Assembly (NCBI RefSeq): GCF_000482325.1
Contig: NZ_AXVA01000005.1
Location: 1 to 64,000 of the forward strand
DNA from: Bacillus sp. UNC438CL73TsuS30
GTDB taxonomy: Bacteria; Bacillota; Bacilli; Bacillales; Cytobacillaceae
DNA: 64,000 nucleotides
Reading direction: 5' to 3'
Both the position numbers and the translations under genes were made by a program. Positions 48,310-57,024 of this stretch are shown in pieces. Under the pieces are notes generated by a model. That model saw only the letters and a program-made list of their open reading frames with translations. It searched no databases and had not been told where the DNA came from. Numbering within the stretch: position 1 is the first letter of the stretch; each line of letters opens with the position of its first letter.

Positions 48310-48339
48310 TTGACATCCTTCGACATGGTAGGTTAAGAT
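48310..48339 (+). promoter_or_regulatory. Sigma-A promoter of metK
   Basis: A perfect TTGACA (48310) and TAAGAT (48334) are 18 bp apart, about 20 bp before the S-box aptamer. Confidence 0.65.
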
Positions 48340-48354
48340 TTAAAATTGAACGGA

Positions 48355-48572
48355 TACTCTCTTATCCCGAGCTGGTGGAGGGACAGGCCCAATGAAACCC
48401 AGCAACCTGCTATTTTCAGGAAAGCAGTCGACAAAAGGATAATCCTTTTTAAACTGGTCATTTTCTAAGCAAAGGTGCTAAACCTGAAGCAAGGCTAGAC
48501 CTTGAACGATAAGAGTGAAAGGCGCGGAAACAGTATGCTCTTGACCTTTCCTCAAATGGAAAGGTTTTTTGT
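48355..48572 (+). promoter_or_regulatory. SAM-I (S-box) riboswitch of metK, with extended P3 arm
   Basis: The aptamer has P1 arms actcttatc and gataagagt, the conserved gagctggtggagggac, aatgaaacccagcaacctgc and aaggtgctaa segments. The terminator at 48543-48570 (gacctttcc/ggaaaggttttttt) follows. High SAM should favour termination and repress metK. The P3 arm between cctgc and gcaaagg spans about 60 nt and contains a nested hairpin (aaaggat/atccttt), longer than usual. Confidence 0.92.
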
Positions 48573-48684
48573 TTTGGTGCAGTAATCTTTTATTTCTACC
48601 CTTGAAAATGTACAATGGGCTTGTTTTTCTCATAAAATGCCCGTATTTATTTCATACTACTAAGGGAATGAGTACCGTATCAGC

Positions 48685-48731
48685 CCGAGGTTAAATGGAA
48701 AAGGTTTAAAAGCCTACACAGATAACCTCAT
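48685..48731 (+). other. Hairpin in the metK leader after the S-box
   Basis: The arms gaggtta (48687) and taacctc (48723) enclose a 29-nt loop with an inner agg/cct stem. It lies 26 bp before the start codon and close to the aggagga binding site. A role in translation or stability is possible but unproven. Confidence 0.45.
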
Positions 48732-48756
48732 ATAATAAATTTAGGAGGAATTCAGA

Positions 48757-49956
48757 TTGTCAACAAAACGTCGTTTGTTTACTTCTGAATCAGTAACCGA
48801 AGGTCATCCGGATAAAATCTGTGACCAAATTTCTGATTCCATTTTAGATGCCATTTTAGCAAAGGATGCTAATGCACGTGTTGCAGCTGAAACTTCAGTT
48901 ACAACGGGATTAGTCCTTGTTGCCGGTGAAATCACCACTTCTACTTATGTGGACATTCCAAAAATCGTTCGTGAAACCATTAAAGGAATTGGTTATAACC
49001 GTGCAAAATATGGCTTCGACTCCGAAACCTGTGCGGTATTAACCTCAATTGATGAACAATCACCTGACATTGCGATGGGAGTTGATCAGGCACTTGAAGC
49101 CCGTGAAGGTCAGATGTCTGATGAACAAATTGAAGCAATTGGCGCAGGAGACCAAGGTTTAATGTTTGGGTTTGCTTGTAATGAGACAAAAGAACTTATG
49201 CCGCTTCCAATCGCACTTGCTCATAAGCTAGCACGCCGTTTAACTGAAGTTCGTAAAGAGGAAATTCTTCCATACCTTCGTCCAGACGGAAAAACTCAAG
49301 TAACGGTTGAATATGATGAAAATGATAAACCAGTTCGGATTGATACAATCGTAATTTCAACCCAGCATCATCCTGAAATTGCTCTTGAGCAAATTCAGCG
49401 CAATTTAAAGGAATATGTAATTAATCCGGTTGTACCAAAAGAACTAATTGATGAAAATACAAAATACTTCATTAACCCTACTGGCCGTTTCGTTATTGGC
49501 GGACCTCAAGGGGATGCAGGTTTAACTGGCCGTAAAATTATCGTTGATACGTATGGCGGCTATGCTCGTCATGGCGGCGGTGCATTCTCCGGTAAGGATC
49601 CTACAAAGGTTGACCGTTCTGCTGCCTATGCAGCGCGTTATGTAGCAAAAAATATCGTTGCTGCAGGACTTGCTGAAAAATGTGAAGTACAGCTTGCATA
49701 TGCTATTGGTGTAGCAAGACCGGTATCCATTTCTGTAGATACCTTTGGAACAGGTAAGGTAAACGAAGAGATTTTGGTTGAATTAGTAAGTAAAAACTTT
49801 GATCTTCGACCTGCAGGCATTATCAATATGCTTGACCTTCGCCGTCCAATTTACAAACAAACAGCAGCTTACGGACATTTCGGACGTACAGATGTTGACC
49901 TTCCTTGGGAGCGTACAGACAAAGCTGACGCCCTTCGCGAACAAGCAAATCAATAA
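48757..49956 (+). CDS. metK: S-adenosylmethionine synthase MetK
   Basis: MetK makes SAM from methionine and ATP. The 399-residue protein has the family motifs [29 protein letters not shown] and [19 protein letters not shown]. Translation starts at TTG 48757, 7 nt after aggagga. Expression should be feedback-controlled by the S-box. It works with luxS in the activated methyl cycle. Confidence 0.97.
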   Translation: MSTKRRLFTSESVTEGHPDKICDQISDSILDAILAKDANARVAAETSVTTGLVLVAGEITTSTYVDIPKIVRETIKGIGYNRAKYGFDSETCAVLTSIDEQSPDIAMGVDQALEAREGQMSDEQIEAIGAGDQGLMFGFACNETKELMPLPIALAHKLARRLTEVRKEEILPYLRPDGKTQVTVEYDENDKPVRIDTIVISTQHHPEIALEQIQRNLKEYVINPVVPKELIDENTKYFINPTGRFVIGGPQGDAGLTGRKIIVDTYGGYARHGGGAFSGKDPTKVDRSAAYAARYVAKNIVAAGLAEKCEVQLAYAIGVARPVSISVDTFGTGKVNEEILVELVSKNFDLRPAGIINMLDLRRPIYKQTAAYGHFGRTDVDLPWERTDKADALREQANQ

Positions 49957-49967
49957 ACATTTTAAGG

Positions 49968-50004
49968 AAAGAGAGTTACATAACCCTGTAACTCTCTTTT
50001 TTTT
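49968..50004 (+). terminator. Terminator after metK
   Basis: The arms aaagagagttaca and tgtaactctcttt form a 13-bp stem followed by a run of T. Confidence 0.9.
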
Positions 50005-50105
50005 CGTCACATACATAAACGGTTAGAAGAATAGGATGTTTAAGTCATCCTAAACAGGTGAAAACTGGATAATATCTATTTTTAAAATGAAGCAGGTGAG
50101 ATACG

Positions 50106-52004
50106 ATGTGCGGATTTATTGGCTGTGTCCATGATCAGCCAAAGGTTTATCGGGATGAACAAAAACAACAATTTAAAACGATGAATGATATTATTACCCA
50201 TCGTGGACCTGACGATGATGGCTTTTATCATGATGAATATGTTCAATTTGGGTTCCGCCGCTTAAGTATCATTGATATTGAAAGTGGGCACCAGCCATTA
50301 ACATTTGAAAATGAACGTTATTGGATTATTTTTAATGGTGAAGTATATAACTATGTTGAATTACGTGAAGAGCTTTTAATAGAAGGAATAGAATTTACCA
50401 CAAGTTCTGACACGGAGGTCATTGTCGCTCTTTACAGTCATTTAAAAGAGCAAGCTGTTGAAAAACTTCGTGGTATGTTTGCCTTTATTATTTGGGACAA
50501 ACAGGAACAGCGGCTTTTTGGAGCACGGGATCCCTTTGGCATTAAACCATTTTTCTATTTTGAAGAGAATGGAAAAACCTTCTTTGCTTCCGAGAAAAAG
50601 AGCATTTTGCTTGCACGTAAAAATGAGGTTCTGAATTATAATGCCTTGCAGCACTACTTTACCTATCAATTTGTCCCCGAACCGGAAACCTTATCAGAAG
50701 GAATTAAAAAATTAGAACCTGGACATTTTTTCACAAAAAAAATTGGCACTTCGATGGAAATCAAAAGGTACTGGAAAGCGCAGTTTCATCCTATTACCCG
50801 ATCGGAATCGGATGTGATAAAAGAAATCAGGGATGTACTAACTGAATCGGTAAAAATTCATATGCGTAGTGATGTTCCAGTCGGTTCCTTCCTATCAGGA
50901 GGAATTGATTCGTCTATTATTGTTTCATTAGCAAAGGAATTTCACCCGGCAATTAAGACGTTTTCAGTCGGTTTTGAACGAAATGGATTCAGTGAAATTG
51001 ATGTTGCCAAGGAAACGGCAGACAAACTTGGGGTTGAAAATATCAGTTATGTGATTCCACCTGAGGAGTATATGGCTGAACTCCCAAAAATCATGTGGCA
51101 TATGGATGATCCGCTTGCCGACCCGGCCTGTGTTCCTCTTTATTTCGTAGCCCGTGAAGCACGGAAGCATGTGACGGTGGTTCTCTCCGGTGAAGGAGCG
51201 GATGAACTTTTTGGCGGATATAATATATACCGGGAACCGCAATCCCTGGAAGTTTTTAATAAAGTCCCAAGAGCGGTGAAATTATTTTTAAAATGGATGG
51301 CCTCCGTTATGCCGGAAGGTACAAAAGGGAAAAGCTTTATTGAACGCGGGGTAACTCCAATGGAGGAACGCTATATTGGGAATGCCAAAATGTTTACGGA
51401 AGAACAGAAGCGGGAGTTGCTGAATGTTTATCAAGAAGGTTTGAATTATACGGAGATTACTAAACCTTTTTATCAAGAATCATTTGGGTATGCCCCTGTT
51501 AACCGCATGCAGTTCATTGATATTCATACATGGCTGCGGGGAGATATTTTATTGAAGGCCGATAAAATGACGATGGCCCATTCCTTAGAGTTGCGTGTTC
51601 CCTTTTTAGACAAGTCGGTTTTTGCAGTTGCTTCCAAAATACCTGATAGTCTAAAAACAGCAAATGGAACGACAAAGTATATTTTAAGAAAAGCAGTAGA
51701 GGGTATTGTGCCGGATCATGTGTTAGATCGAAAAAAGCTGGGGTTTCCTGTGCCGATTCGCCACTGGCTGAAGGATGAAATGAATGAATGGGCGAAATCT
51801 ACTATCCGTGAAAGCGGGACCGATCATTTAATCAATAAAAGCTATTTATTGAAGTTATTGGATGAGCATTGTCAGGGTAAAGGGGATTACAGCCGGAAAA
51901 TTTGGACCGTGCTTATGTTCATGATTTGGCATCAGGTATACATTGAGGAAAAGTACTCATTTCAGAGGGAGTTTGCAAGAGAGCCGGAAGTATTAAAAAA
52001 CTAA
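50106..52004 (+). CDS. asnB: Asparagine synthase (glutamine-hydrolysing) AsnB
   Basis: AsnB amidates aspartate to asparagine with glutamine and ATP. The 632-residue protein starts MCGF, placing the class II glutaminase cysteine at position 2, and has the RLSIIDIESGHQP loop. The synthetase domain carries the PPi loop SFLSGGIDSSII and GEGADELFGGYNIY. The ATG follows gcaggtgag. Its position after metK is the same as in B. subtilis. Confidence 0.96.
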   Translation: MCGFIGCVHDQPKVYRDEQKQQFKTMNDIITHRGPDDDGFYHDEYVQFGFRRLSIIDIESGHQPLTFENERYWIIFNGEVYNYVELREELLIEGIEFTTSSDTEVIVALYSHLKEQAVEKLRGMFAFIIWDKQEQRLFGARDPFGIKPFFYFEENGKTFFASEKKSILLARKNEVLNYNALQHYFTYQFVPEPETLSEGIKKLEPGHFFTKKIGTSMEIKRYWKAQFHPITRSESDVIKEIRDVLTESVKIHMRSDVPVGSFLSGGIDSSIIVSLAKEFHPAIKTFSVGFERNGFSEIDVAKETADKLGVENISYVIPPEEYMAELPKIMWHMDDPLADPACVPLYFVAREARKHVTVVLSGEGADELFGGYNIYREPQSLEVFNKVPRAVKLFLKWMASVMPEGTKGKSFIERGVTPMEERYIGNAKMFTEEQKRELLNVYQEGLNYTEITKPFYQESFGYAPVNRMQFIDIHTWLRGDILLKADKMTMAHSLELRVPFLDKSVFAVASKIPDSLKTANGTTKYILRKAVEGIVPDHVLDRKKLGFPVPIRHWLKDEMNEWAKSTIRESGTDHLINKSYLLKLLDEHCQGKGDYSRKIWTVLMFMIWHQVYIEEKYSFQREFAREPEVLKN

Positions 52005-52032
52005 GGGACTTACCATCATCCCTTAGTTTTTT
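51996..52032. terminator. Bidirectional terminator between asnB and ytoA
   Basis: The arms aaaaactaaggg and cccttagttttt pair perfectly. It includes the end of both convergent genes. Confidence 0.88.
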
Positions 52033-52541
52033 GTTTGCAGTGATTTATAATACTGACCCTTTTCTGCGTATTCCCGAATGATTCTTTCCATGTCTTTAAT
52101 ATCTTCAGCATTTAATTCACGAATGACCTTTGCCGGTCTGCCAAATGCCAATGTATTTGGAGGAATTTTTTTACCTTGCGGGACAAGACTGCCAGCACCA
52201 ATAAATGCACCCTCTCCAATTTCGGCTTGATCGAGAATAATGGAACCCATCCCGATTAATGCCTTTTTTCGAATAATACAACTATGTAAAATGACTTGAT
52301 GACCAACGGTTACTTCATCTTCTAAAATGAGCGGATTATTTGGACTTTGGTGCAGGACGGAATTGTCTTGTATGTTTACCTTATTACCAATAATGGTAGG
52401 TGCTACGTCCCCGCGGATGGATGTGTTAAACCATATCCCCGATTCTTCTCCGATGGTAACATCGCCGGTGATGGTGACATAGTCAGCGATAAATGCTGAA
52501 TCAGCAATTTGTGGGTATTTATTTTTAAAAGGATAAATCAT
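52023..52541 (-). CDS. ytoA: Gamma-carbonic-anhydrase family hexapeptide protein (YtoA-like)
   Basis: A 172-residue left-handed beta-helix protein with repeated hexapeptides (for example ITGDVTIGEESGIWFNTSIRGD). The gamma-CA metal histidines appear in SVLHQS and GHQVILHSC. Family members bind metal, though many lack measured carbonic anhydrase activity. It resembles B. subtilis YtoA and sits in the same gene order. Confidence 0.87.
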   Translation of the reverse strand: MIYPFKNKYPQIADSAFIADYVTITGDVTIGEESGIWFNTSIRGDVAPTIIGNKVNIQDNSVLHQSPNNPLILEDEVTVGHQVILHSCIIRKKALIGMGSIILDQAEIGEGAFIGAGSLVPQGKKIPPNTLAFGRPAKVIRELNAEDIKDMERIIREYAEKGQYYKSLQTKN

Positions 52542-52744
52542 TCATTTTTTCCCCTTTCTAGGTGATGGTTTTATTTTAACTAAAACGAGGAAGAAATAAA
52601 AAGTATTTGAACGTCTCTCATTAAATGCATGTCATTTTTGTAACTTATGTTAAAATAATATAATAATTATGACTAGGGTTCTAATATTTTGTCTATTGTT
52701 TCGTTCTAGCACGGAGCGCTTGCGGTTTCTAAGGAGGAAGGAAA

Positions 52745-53548
52745 ATGTGGAAGTGGGAAGCAGAAGGGGAGGCTAAGGCGGTTATTGTGATGGTTCATGG
52801 GGCAATGGAACATCATCGCCGCTACGGTTGGCTGATTGAAATGTGGAGAACATCTGGCTTTCATGTCATCATGGCCGATCTTCCCGGTCAAGGCATGACC
52901 ACTAGAACCCGCAGGGGCCACATTGATTCCTTTGATGAATACATACTAGAAGTGAAGGACTGGGTTCAGGCTGCCTATCGCTACAATCTGCCTGTATTTT
53001 TACTTGGTCACAGCATGGGCGGTTTAATTTCGATTCGGCTCATGCAGGAGGAGAGAATGAATCTAGCCGGTGTGATTCTTTCTTCCCCTTGCCTTGGCCT
53101 TGTCCAAAAGCCATCCAAGTTTTTAGAGTTTCTCTCGTATGGTTTGAATTTTGTTTTCCCTTCCTTTCGAATCAATTCTGGTTTAACGGTGGAAATGGCG
53201 ACAAGGAATCTGGATGTAAGGGAAGCCGATGTAAATGATACTCTATATGTGACAAAGGTTTCTGTCAGATGGTATCGTGAATTAACGACAGCAATGAAAC
53301 TTGGTTTTTTGAATATGGAAAAAACGCATGATGTACCTATCCTTGTAATGCAGGGTGGGGATGATAAAATTGTCAATAAAAAAGCGGTAAAAGATTGGTT
53401 TAACCATGCTCCATTTTCAGAAAAAAGATTTAAGGAATGGCCAAAATTGTACCATGAGATTTTTAACGAGCCTGAGCGGGAAGAGGTTTTTGAATACGCA
53501 AAAGACTTTGTTACCAGTCAGTTGAAAGCAATTGGGTATATTGTATAA
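52745..53548 (+). CDS. ytpA: Alpha/beta hydrolase / lysophospholipase YtpA
   Basis: A 267-residue alpha/beta hydrolase of the monoacylglycerol-lipase type, with the oxyanion motif MVHGAMEHHRRYG, nucleophile GHSMGG (near residue 86), Asp in QGGDDKIV and His in YHEIFNE. In B. subtilis ytpA is linked to bacilysocin formation from phosphatidylglycerol. It is followed closely by ytpB, as there. The ATG has aaggagg upstream. Confidence 0.9.
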   Translation: MWKWEAEGEAKAVIVMVHGAMEHHRRYGWLIEMWRTSGFHVIMADLPGQGMTTRTRRGHIDSFDEYILEVKDWVQAAYRYNLPVFLLGHSMGGLISIRLMQEERMNLAGVILSSPCLGLVQKPSKFLEFLSYGLNFVFPSFRINSGLTVEMATRNLDVREADVNDTLYVTKVSVRWYRELTTAMKLGFLNMEKTHDVPILVMQGGDDKIVNKKAVKDWFNHAPFSEKRFKEWPKLYHEIFNEPEREEVFEYAKDFVTSQLKAIGYIV

Positions 53549-53560
53549 AAAAGAGGTGGA

Positions 53561-54655
53561 ATGATGAGTTTTTCGATGATGCCAATCAATCTAATGTCAA
53601 ACGTATACCGTAAAATCATTCCGGCTGTACACCAAGAATTAGGCTACTGGAAAAAACGCGCAGAAAATATTCCAAATTCGGAGTTGCGAACCCAGGCACT
53701 TGCAAGTATAGAGCATAAAACGTTTCACTGTGAAGGCGGTGCTATTCTGGCTCTGACTGCCAATCAGCATTATAAAAAGGCTGTTAAGTTTATTGTTGCT
53801 TATCAAACCATTAGCGATTATTTGGACAATCTTTGTGATCGTAGTACATCCCTTGATCCAAACGATTTTGCCGCCCTTCACGAATCCATGGCAGATGCAC
53901 TATCAATAGAAGCAACAAGGAAAAATTATTATCGCCTTCGTGAAGACCAGGATGATGATGATTATTTAAATGATTTGGCAGCAACATGTCGGTCGGTATT
54001 AAACGAAATGGGAAATTATGAGTTAATTAAAAAATACCTTCTAGAGCTTTGCCGCTATTATTGTGATCTGCAAATTCACAAGCATGTGGTAAAAGAAGAG
54101 CGGGTACCTAGGTTGGAAAATTGGTTTAATCTTTATAAAAATCAACTTCCAGACATGGAATGGTATGAGTTTTCTGCCTGCTCCGGTTCTACTCTTGGAA
54201 TATTTTGCCTCATTTCCTATGCGATGCGGGAAGATTTCCAGGAGAAGGATGCGGAAAATATCCGTAAAGGTTATTTTCCTTATATACAAGGGTTGCATAT
54301 TTTATTAGATTATTTTATTGATCAAGAGGAAGATATTGAGGGCGGAGATTTGAATTTTTGTTTCTATTATGAAAATCAGGAAAAGCTCTTTAAAAGGTTG
54401 AAACACTTTGTTTTAGAAGCTGACCGTCATACAGAATACCTTCCTCACAAGAAATTCCACCAGTTGATTAATCGCGGTTTGTTAGGGATTTATTTATCGG
54501 ATCGAAAAGTAAGAAAACAAAAGAATGTTCGGAAATTAGCAAAGGAAATCATAAAAACTGGCGGAATCATTAGCTACTTCTTTTTTATCAATGGACTGGC
54601 TTATCGTTCTTTTCAAAAATGGGTGCCATCATTTGCTACAAGATTGATAAAGTAA
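53561..54655 (+). CDS. ytpB: Tetraprenyl-beta-curcumene synthase YtpB (DUF2600)
   Basis: YtpB is the large terpene synthase that cyclises C35 heptaprenyl diphosphate to tetraprenyl-beta-curcumene, the first step to sesquarterpenes in Bacillus. The 364-residue protein matches the family: HCEGGAILAL near residue 60, and the aspartate-rich FIVAYQTISDYLDNLCDR and RSTSLDPNDFAALHE. ATG 53561, 53564 or 53576 could be the start; aagaggtgg is very close to the first. It lies 12 bp after ytpA. Confidence 0.88.
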   Translation: MMSFSMMPINLMSNVYRKIIPAVHQELGYWKKRAENIPNSELRTQALASIEHKTFHCEGGAILALTANQHYKKAVKFIVAYQTISDYLDNLCDRSTSLDPNDFAALHESMADALSIEATRKNYYRLREDQDDDDYLNDLAATCRSVLNEMGNYELIKKYLLELCRYYCDLQIHKHVVKEERVPRLENWFNLYKNQLPDMEWYEFSACSGSTLGIFCLISYAMREDFQEKDAENIRKGYFPYIQGLHILLDYFIDQEEDIEGGDLNFCFYYENQEKLFKRLKHFVLEADRHTEYLPHKKFHQLINRGLLGIYLSDRKVRKQKNVRKLAKEIIKTGGIISYFFFINGLAYRSFQKWVPSFATRLIK

Positions 54656-54685
54656 AAAACCAGGCTTTTTCAAACCTGGTTTTTA
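54654..54685. terminator. Bidirectional terminator between ytpB and mnmM
   Basis: The arms aaaaaccagg and cctggttttt form a 10-bp stem that reaches the mnmM stop codon. Confidence 0.88.
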
Positions 54686-55255
54686 ACGTTTTTCAATCGC
54701 CACAATAAATGGCGGATGATTTTGTTGGTTGATAAATTGATACATTAGGACATGAGCAGACTTTTGGGCGAGTGTTTGGCAATACTCTAGTACCGCATCA
54801 CGCTCAAATGCACCTTCAGAATGACCATGATAAATGACAAGAATAATGATTCCTTCAGGCTCCATTATGTCTAAAAGCTGCTCAACTGCTGCAATAGTCG
54901 TTCCAGGTTTTGTGACAACCGTTTTATCGCTGCCTGGTAGATATCCAAGGTTAAAAATTGCTCCTGTTATTTTTCCATAATCAGCAGCGGGAATTTTTTG
55001 TTTGATTTTCTCGTGTCCGTCATGAAAAAGTGTTACCCGTTCGAGCATGTTATGCTCGGACAGCCGTTGTTTACTTGCTCCTATGGCTTCTTCTTGAATA
55101 TCAAAACCATATACTTTCCCATTTTCGCCGACAAGCTCCGCTAAAAATAGGCTATCGTGTCCGTTCCCAAGTGTTGCATCAACAGCAATATCGCCAGGTT
55201 TTACAGCTTTTGCTAGTAACTGTTTTGCGAAAGGAAGAATCCGCTCTAATTTCAT
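54683..55255 (-). CDS. mnmM: tRNA wobble-uridine methyltransferase MnmM (YtqB)
   Basis: MnmM methylates nm5s2U to mnm5s2U at U34 of tRNAs such as Glu, Gln and Lys. The 190-residue Rossmann-fold protein has the SAM motif DATLGNGHDSLFLAELVG and IFNLGYLPGSDK. It overlaps mnmL by 4 bp, and the pair forms a two-gene operon as in B. subtilis. Earlier annotation called the family rRNA methyltransferase YtqB. Confidence 0.9.
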   Translation of the reverse strand: MKLERILPFAKQLLAKAVKPGDIAVDATLGNGHDSLFLAELVGENGKVYGFDIQEEAIGASKQRLSEHNMLERVTLFHDGHEKIKQKIPAADYGKITGAIFNLGYLPGSDKTVVTKPGTTIAAVEQLLDIMEPEGIIILVIYHGHSEGAFERDAVLEYCQTLAQKSAHVLMYQFINQQNHPPFIVAIEKR

Positions 55256-56211
55256 TGGATATTCCCCTTTTGAAAAAATTTCCCCTGCCAGCTGTTTCTT
55301 CTTTTTAGTTCGGCATCAATTGCATTCAAAACTTCCCATTTATTTACACTCCACATTGGTCCAACCATTAAGTCAATTGGTCCATCACCGGTAATGCGAT
55401 GGACAATCATTTCGGGTGGTAATATTTCTAATTGGTCGCATACTAGGCTTACATAGTTTTCTTGGGAAAGAAACTCTAGCATGCCTTTTTCATATTGTTT
55501 TACCATTGGTGTCCCTTTTAAAAGGTGAAGTAAATGAATTTTAATCCCTTGAACATCTAGTTTTGCGACCTCACGGGCAGTCTCCATCATCATTTCATTC
55601 GTTTCAAGCGGCAGACCGTTAATAATATGAGAGCAAATGCGAATCCCATGTTTTCTTAATTTGTTAACTCCCTCAACATAGCATTGAAAATCATGGGCGC
55701 GGTTAATTAACATAGCTGTCCGTTCATGAACAGTCTGTAAACCAAGCTCGACCCAAAGATAGGTTCTTTCATTTAATTCAGCCAGATATTCAACCACATC
55801 ATCTGGTAGACAGTCCGGGCGGGTGGCAATCGACAGCCCAACAACGCCTTCCTGCTTGAGAACCGATTCATACTTCTCACGAAGAACTTCAACAGGTGCA
55901 TGGGTATTCGTGAACGCTTGGAAATAGGCCATATATTTTCCGTCTTTCCATTTTGTATGCATTTTTTCTTTTATTTCAAGAAATTGGGTTTCTAATGTCT
56001 CGGCGCGGTTTCCGGCGAAGTCACCAGAACCTGAAGCACTGCAAAAGGTACAGCCTCCATGGGCTACAGTACCATCACGGTTTGGGCAATCGAAGCCGCC
56101 ATCTAATGCCACTTTAAAAACCTTGTGGCCGAATTGCTGGCGAAGATGATAATTCCACGTATGGTAACGTTTATCATCTAATGCATATGGAAAAGGTTTC
56201 GTTTCAATCAT
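55252..56211 (-). CDS. mnmL: Radical SAM protein MnmL (YtqA), tRNA wobble-uridine synthesis
   Basis: MnmL (YtqA) is a radical-SAM enzyme implicated in converting cmnm5s2U to nm5s2U in organisms that lack MnmC. The 319-residue protein has the TIGR01212-type cluster motif with cysteines in DCPNRDGTVAHGGCTFCSAS, and HLLHLLKGTPM further on. The role rests on published work in B. subtilis and S. mutans as I recall it. The start MIETKPF at 56211 follows taaggaggt. Confidence 0.9.
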   Translation of the reverse strand: MIETKPFPYALDDKRYHTWNYHLRQQFGHKVFKVALDGGFDCPNRDGTVAHGGCTFCSASGSGDFAGNRAETLETQFLEIKEKMHTKWKDGKYMAYFQAFTNTHAPVEVLREKYESVLKQEGVVGLSIATRPDCLPDDVVEYLAELNERTYLWVELGLQTVHERTAMLINRAHDFQCYVEGVNKLRKHGIRICSHIINGLPLETNEMMMETAREVAKLDVQGIKIHLLHLLKGTPMVKQYEKGMLEFLSQENYVSLVCDQLEILPPEMIVHRITGDGPIDLMVGPMWSVNKWEVLNAIDAELKRRNSWQGKFFQKGNIQ

Positions 56212-56387
56212 TCGAAAACCTCCTTATTAAAAATTTTTACAAAGAAGCACATAAAATAAATTTTATCATGAAGTATTGGCTTATCCAAATGGATTTTATT
56301 TGCTGTTATAGGAAAAGAAATCGAGAACAAAATAAGGATTGAAGCGGTGCGCTTCAGGGTTCACAGCAATAGGAAAGGGGTTCTAAG

Positions 56388-56675
56388 ATGGCTACTCGTG
56401 ATTCAATGAGTCATTTAATTCAGCAATGTGAGGATGCTATTCGATTTGCCCAGGATCAATATCGGGAAGGCAGCCTTCAACAACATTATAATAACGATGA
56501 TTATACGAATGCCCTACAAGGACTAGAACAAACCTATCAGGATGTTTGTAAAATGGCACAATTTGCAAATGGACAACAAAGGGAGCAGCTGCACAGAATG
56601 AGACTACAGCTGCAACAGATTCAAAATACAATGATTTTACAGGGGCCTTATCAAAATACACAAATTCTTGAGTAA
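56388..56675 (+). CDS. ytzC: YtzC family protein (DUF2524)
   Basis: A 95-residue, glutamine-rich helical protein (DSMSHLIQQCEDAIRFAQDQ, then YTNALQGLEQTYQDV) that matches the Bacillus YtzC family by recollection. The function is unknown. It likely forms a coiled coil. ATG 56388 follows aaaggggt. The next small gene starts 20 bp later and is probably co-transcribed. Confidence 0.82.
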   Translation: MATRDSMSHLIQQCEDAIRFAQDQYREGSLQQHYNNDDYTNALQGLEQTYQDVCKMAQFANGQQREQLHRMRLQLQQIQNTMILQGPYQNTQILE

Positions 56676-56695
56676 CCAATGAGGAGGAAACTTTG

Positions 56696-56875
56696 GTGAA
56701 AAAACGGTCGAAACAGCAAAATCCGGAACAAAAAACAAGGAATGGCATCAATAATAACGATTTAGAGTTAGGTCAGGATGTTGATTTAGTAAAACAGGCA
56801 AAAAAGAAATATGAAGAGACAGGCGGTCAACCAGTAAAATCGAAATTTCATCAAGAAAAGGAACAATCTTCTTAA
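56696..56875 (+). CDS. Small hydrophilic protein of unknown function
   Basis: A 59-residue, highly charged, probably disordered protein (VKKRSKQQNPEQKTRNG at the start, KSKFHQEKEQSS at the end). I do not recognise the family. The composition resembles minor small acid-soluble spore proteins, but no specific match is claimed. GTG 56696 is 8 nt after aggagg; TTG 56693 is an alternative. A terminator follows. Confidence 0.68.
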   Translation: MKKRSKQQNPEQKTRNGINNNDLELGQDVDLVKQAKKKYEETGGQPVKSKFHQEKEQSS

Positions 56876-56886
56876 TACGCTGTTCA

Positions 56887-56913
56887 CCCTCAACAAATTG
56901 TTGGGGGTTTTTT
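56887..56913 (+). terminator. Terminator after the small gene at 56696
   Basis: The arms ccctcaaca and tgttggggg close a 3-nt loop and are followed by tttttt. Confidence 0.85.
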
Positions 56914-57024
56914 ATATTTGATTTTTCAGTCGAAGTAAGGCAATGAAAAAGGATTGCGCGTTAGGTAAAAGTACACTACACTTATGTAGGGTTTCGAAAT
57001 ATTTATATGTAAAGGGGAATTTTC

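Noticed and set aside
52638..52664. A sigma-A promoter for ytpA (TTGTAA and TATAAT)
   Set aside because: The spacer is only 15 bp and I could not find the sigma-M type motif expected from B. subtilis, so it was not listed.
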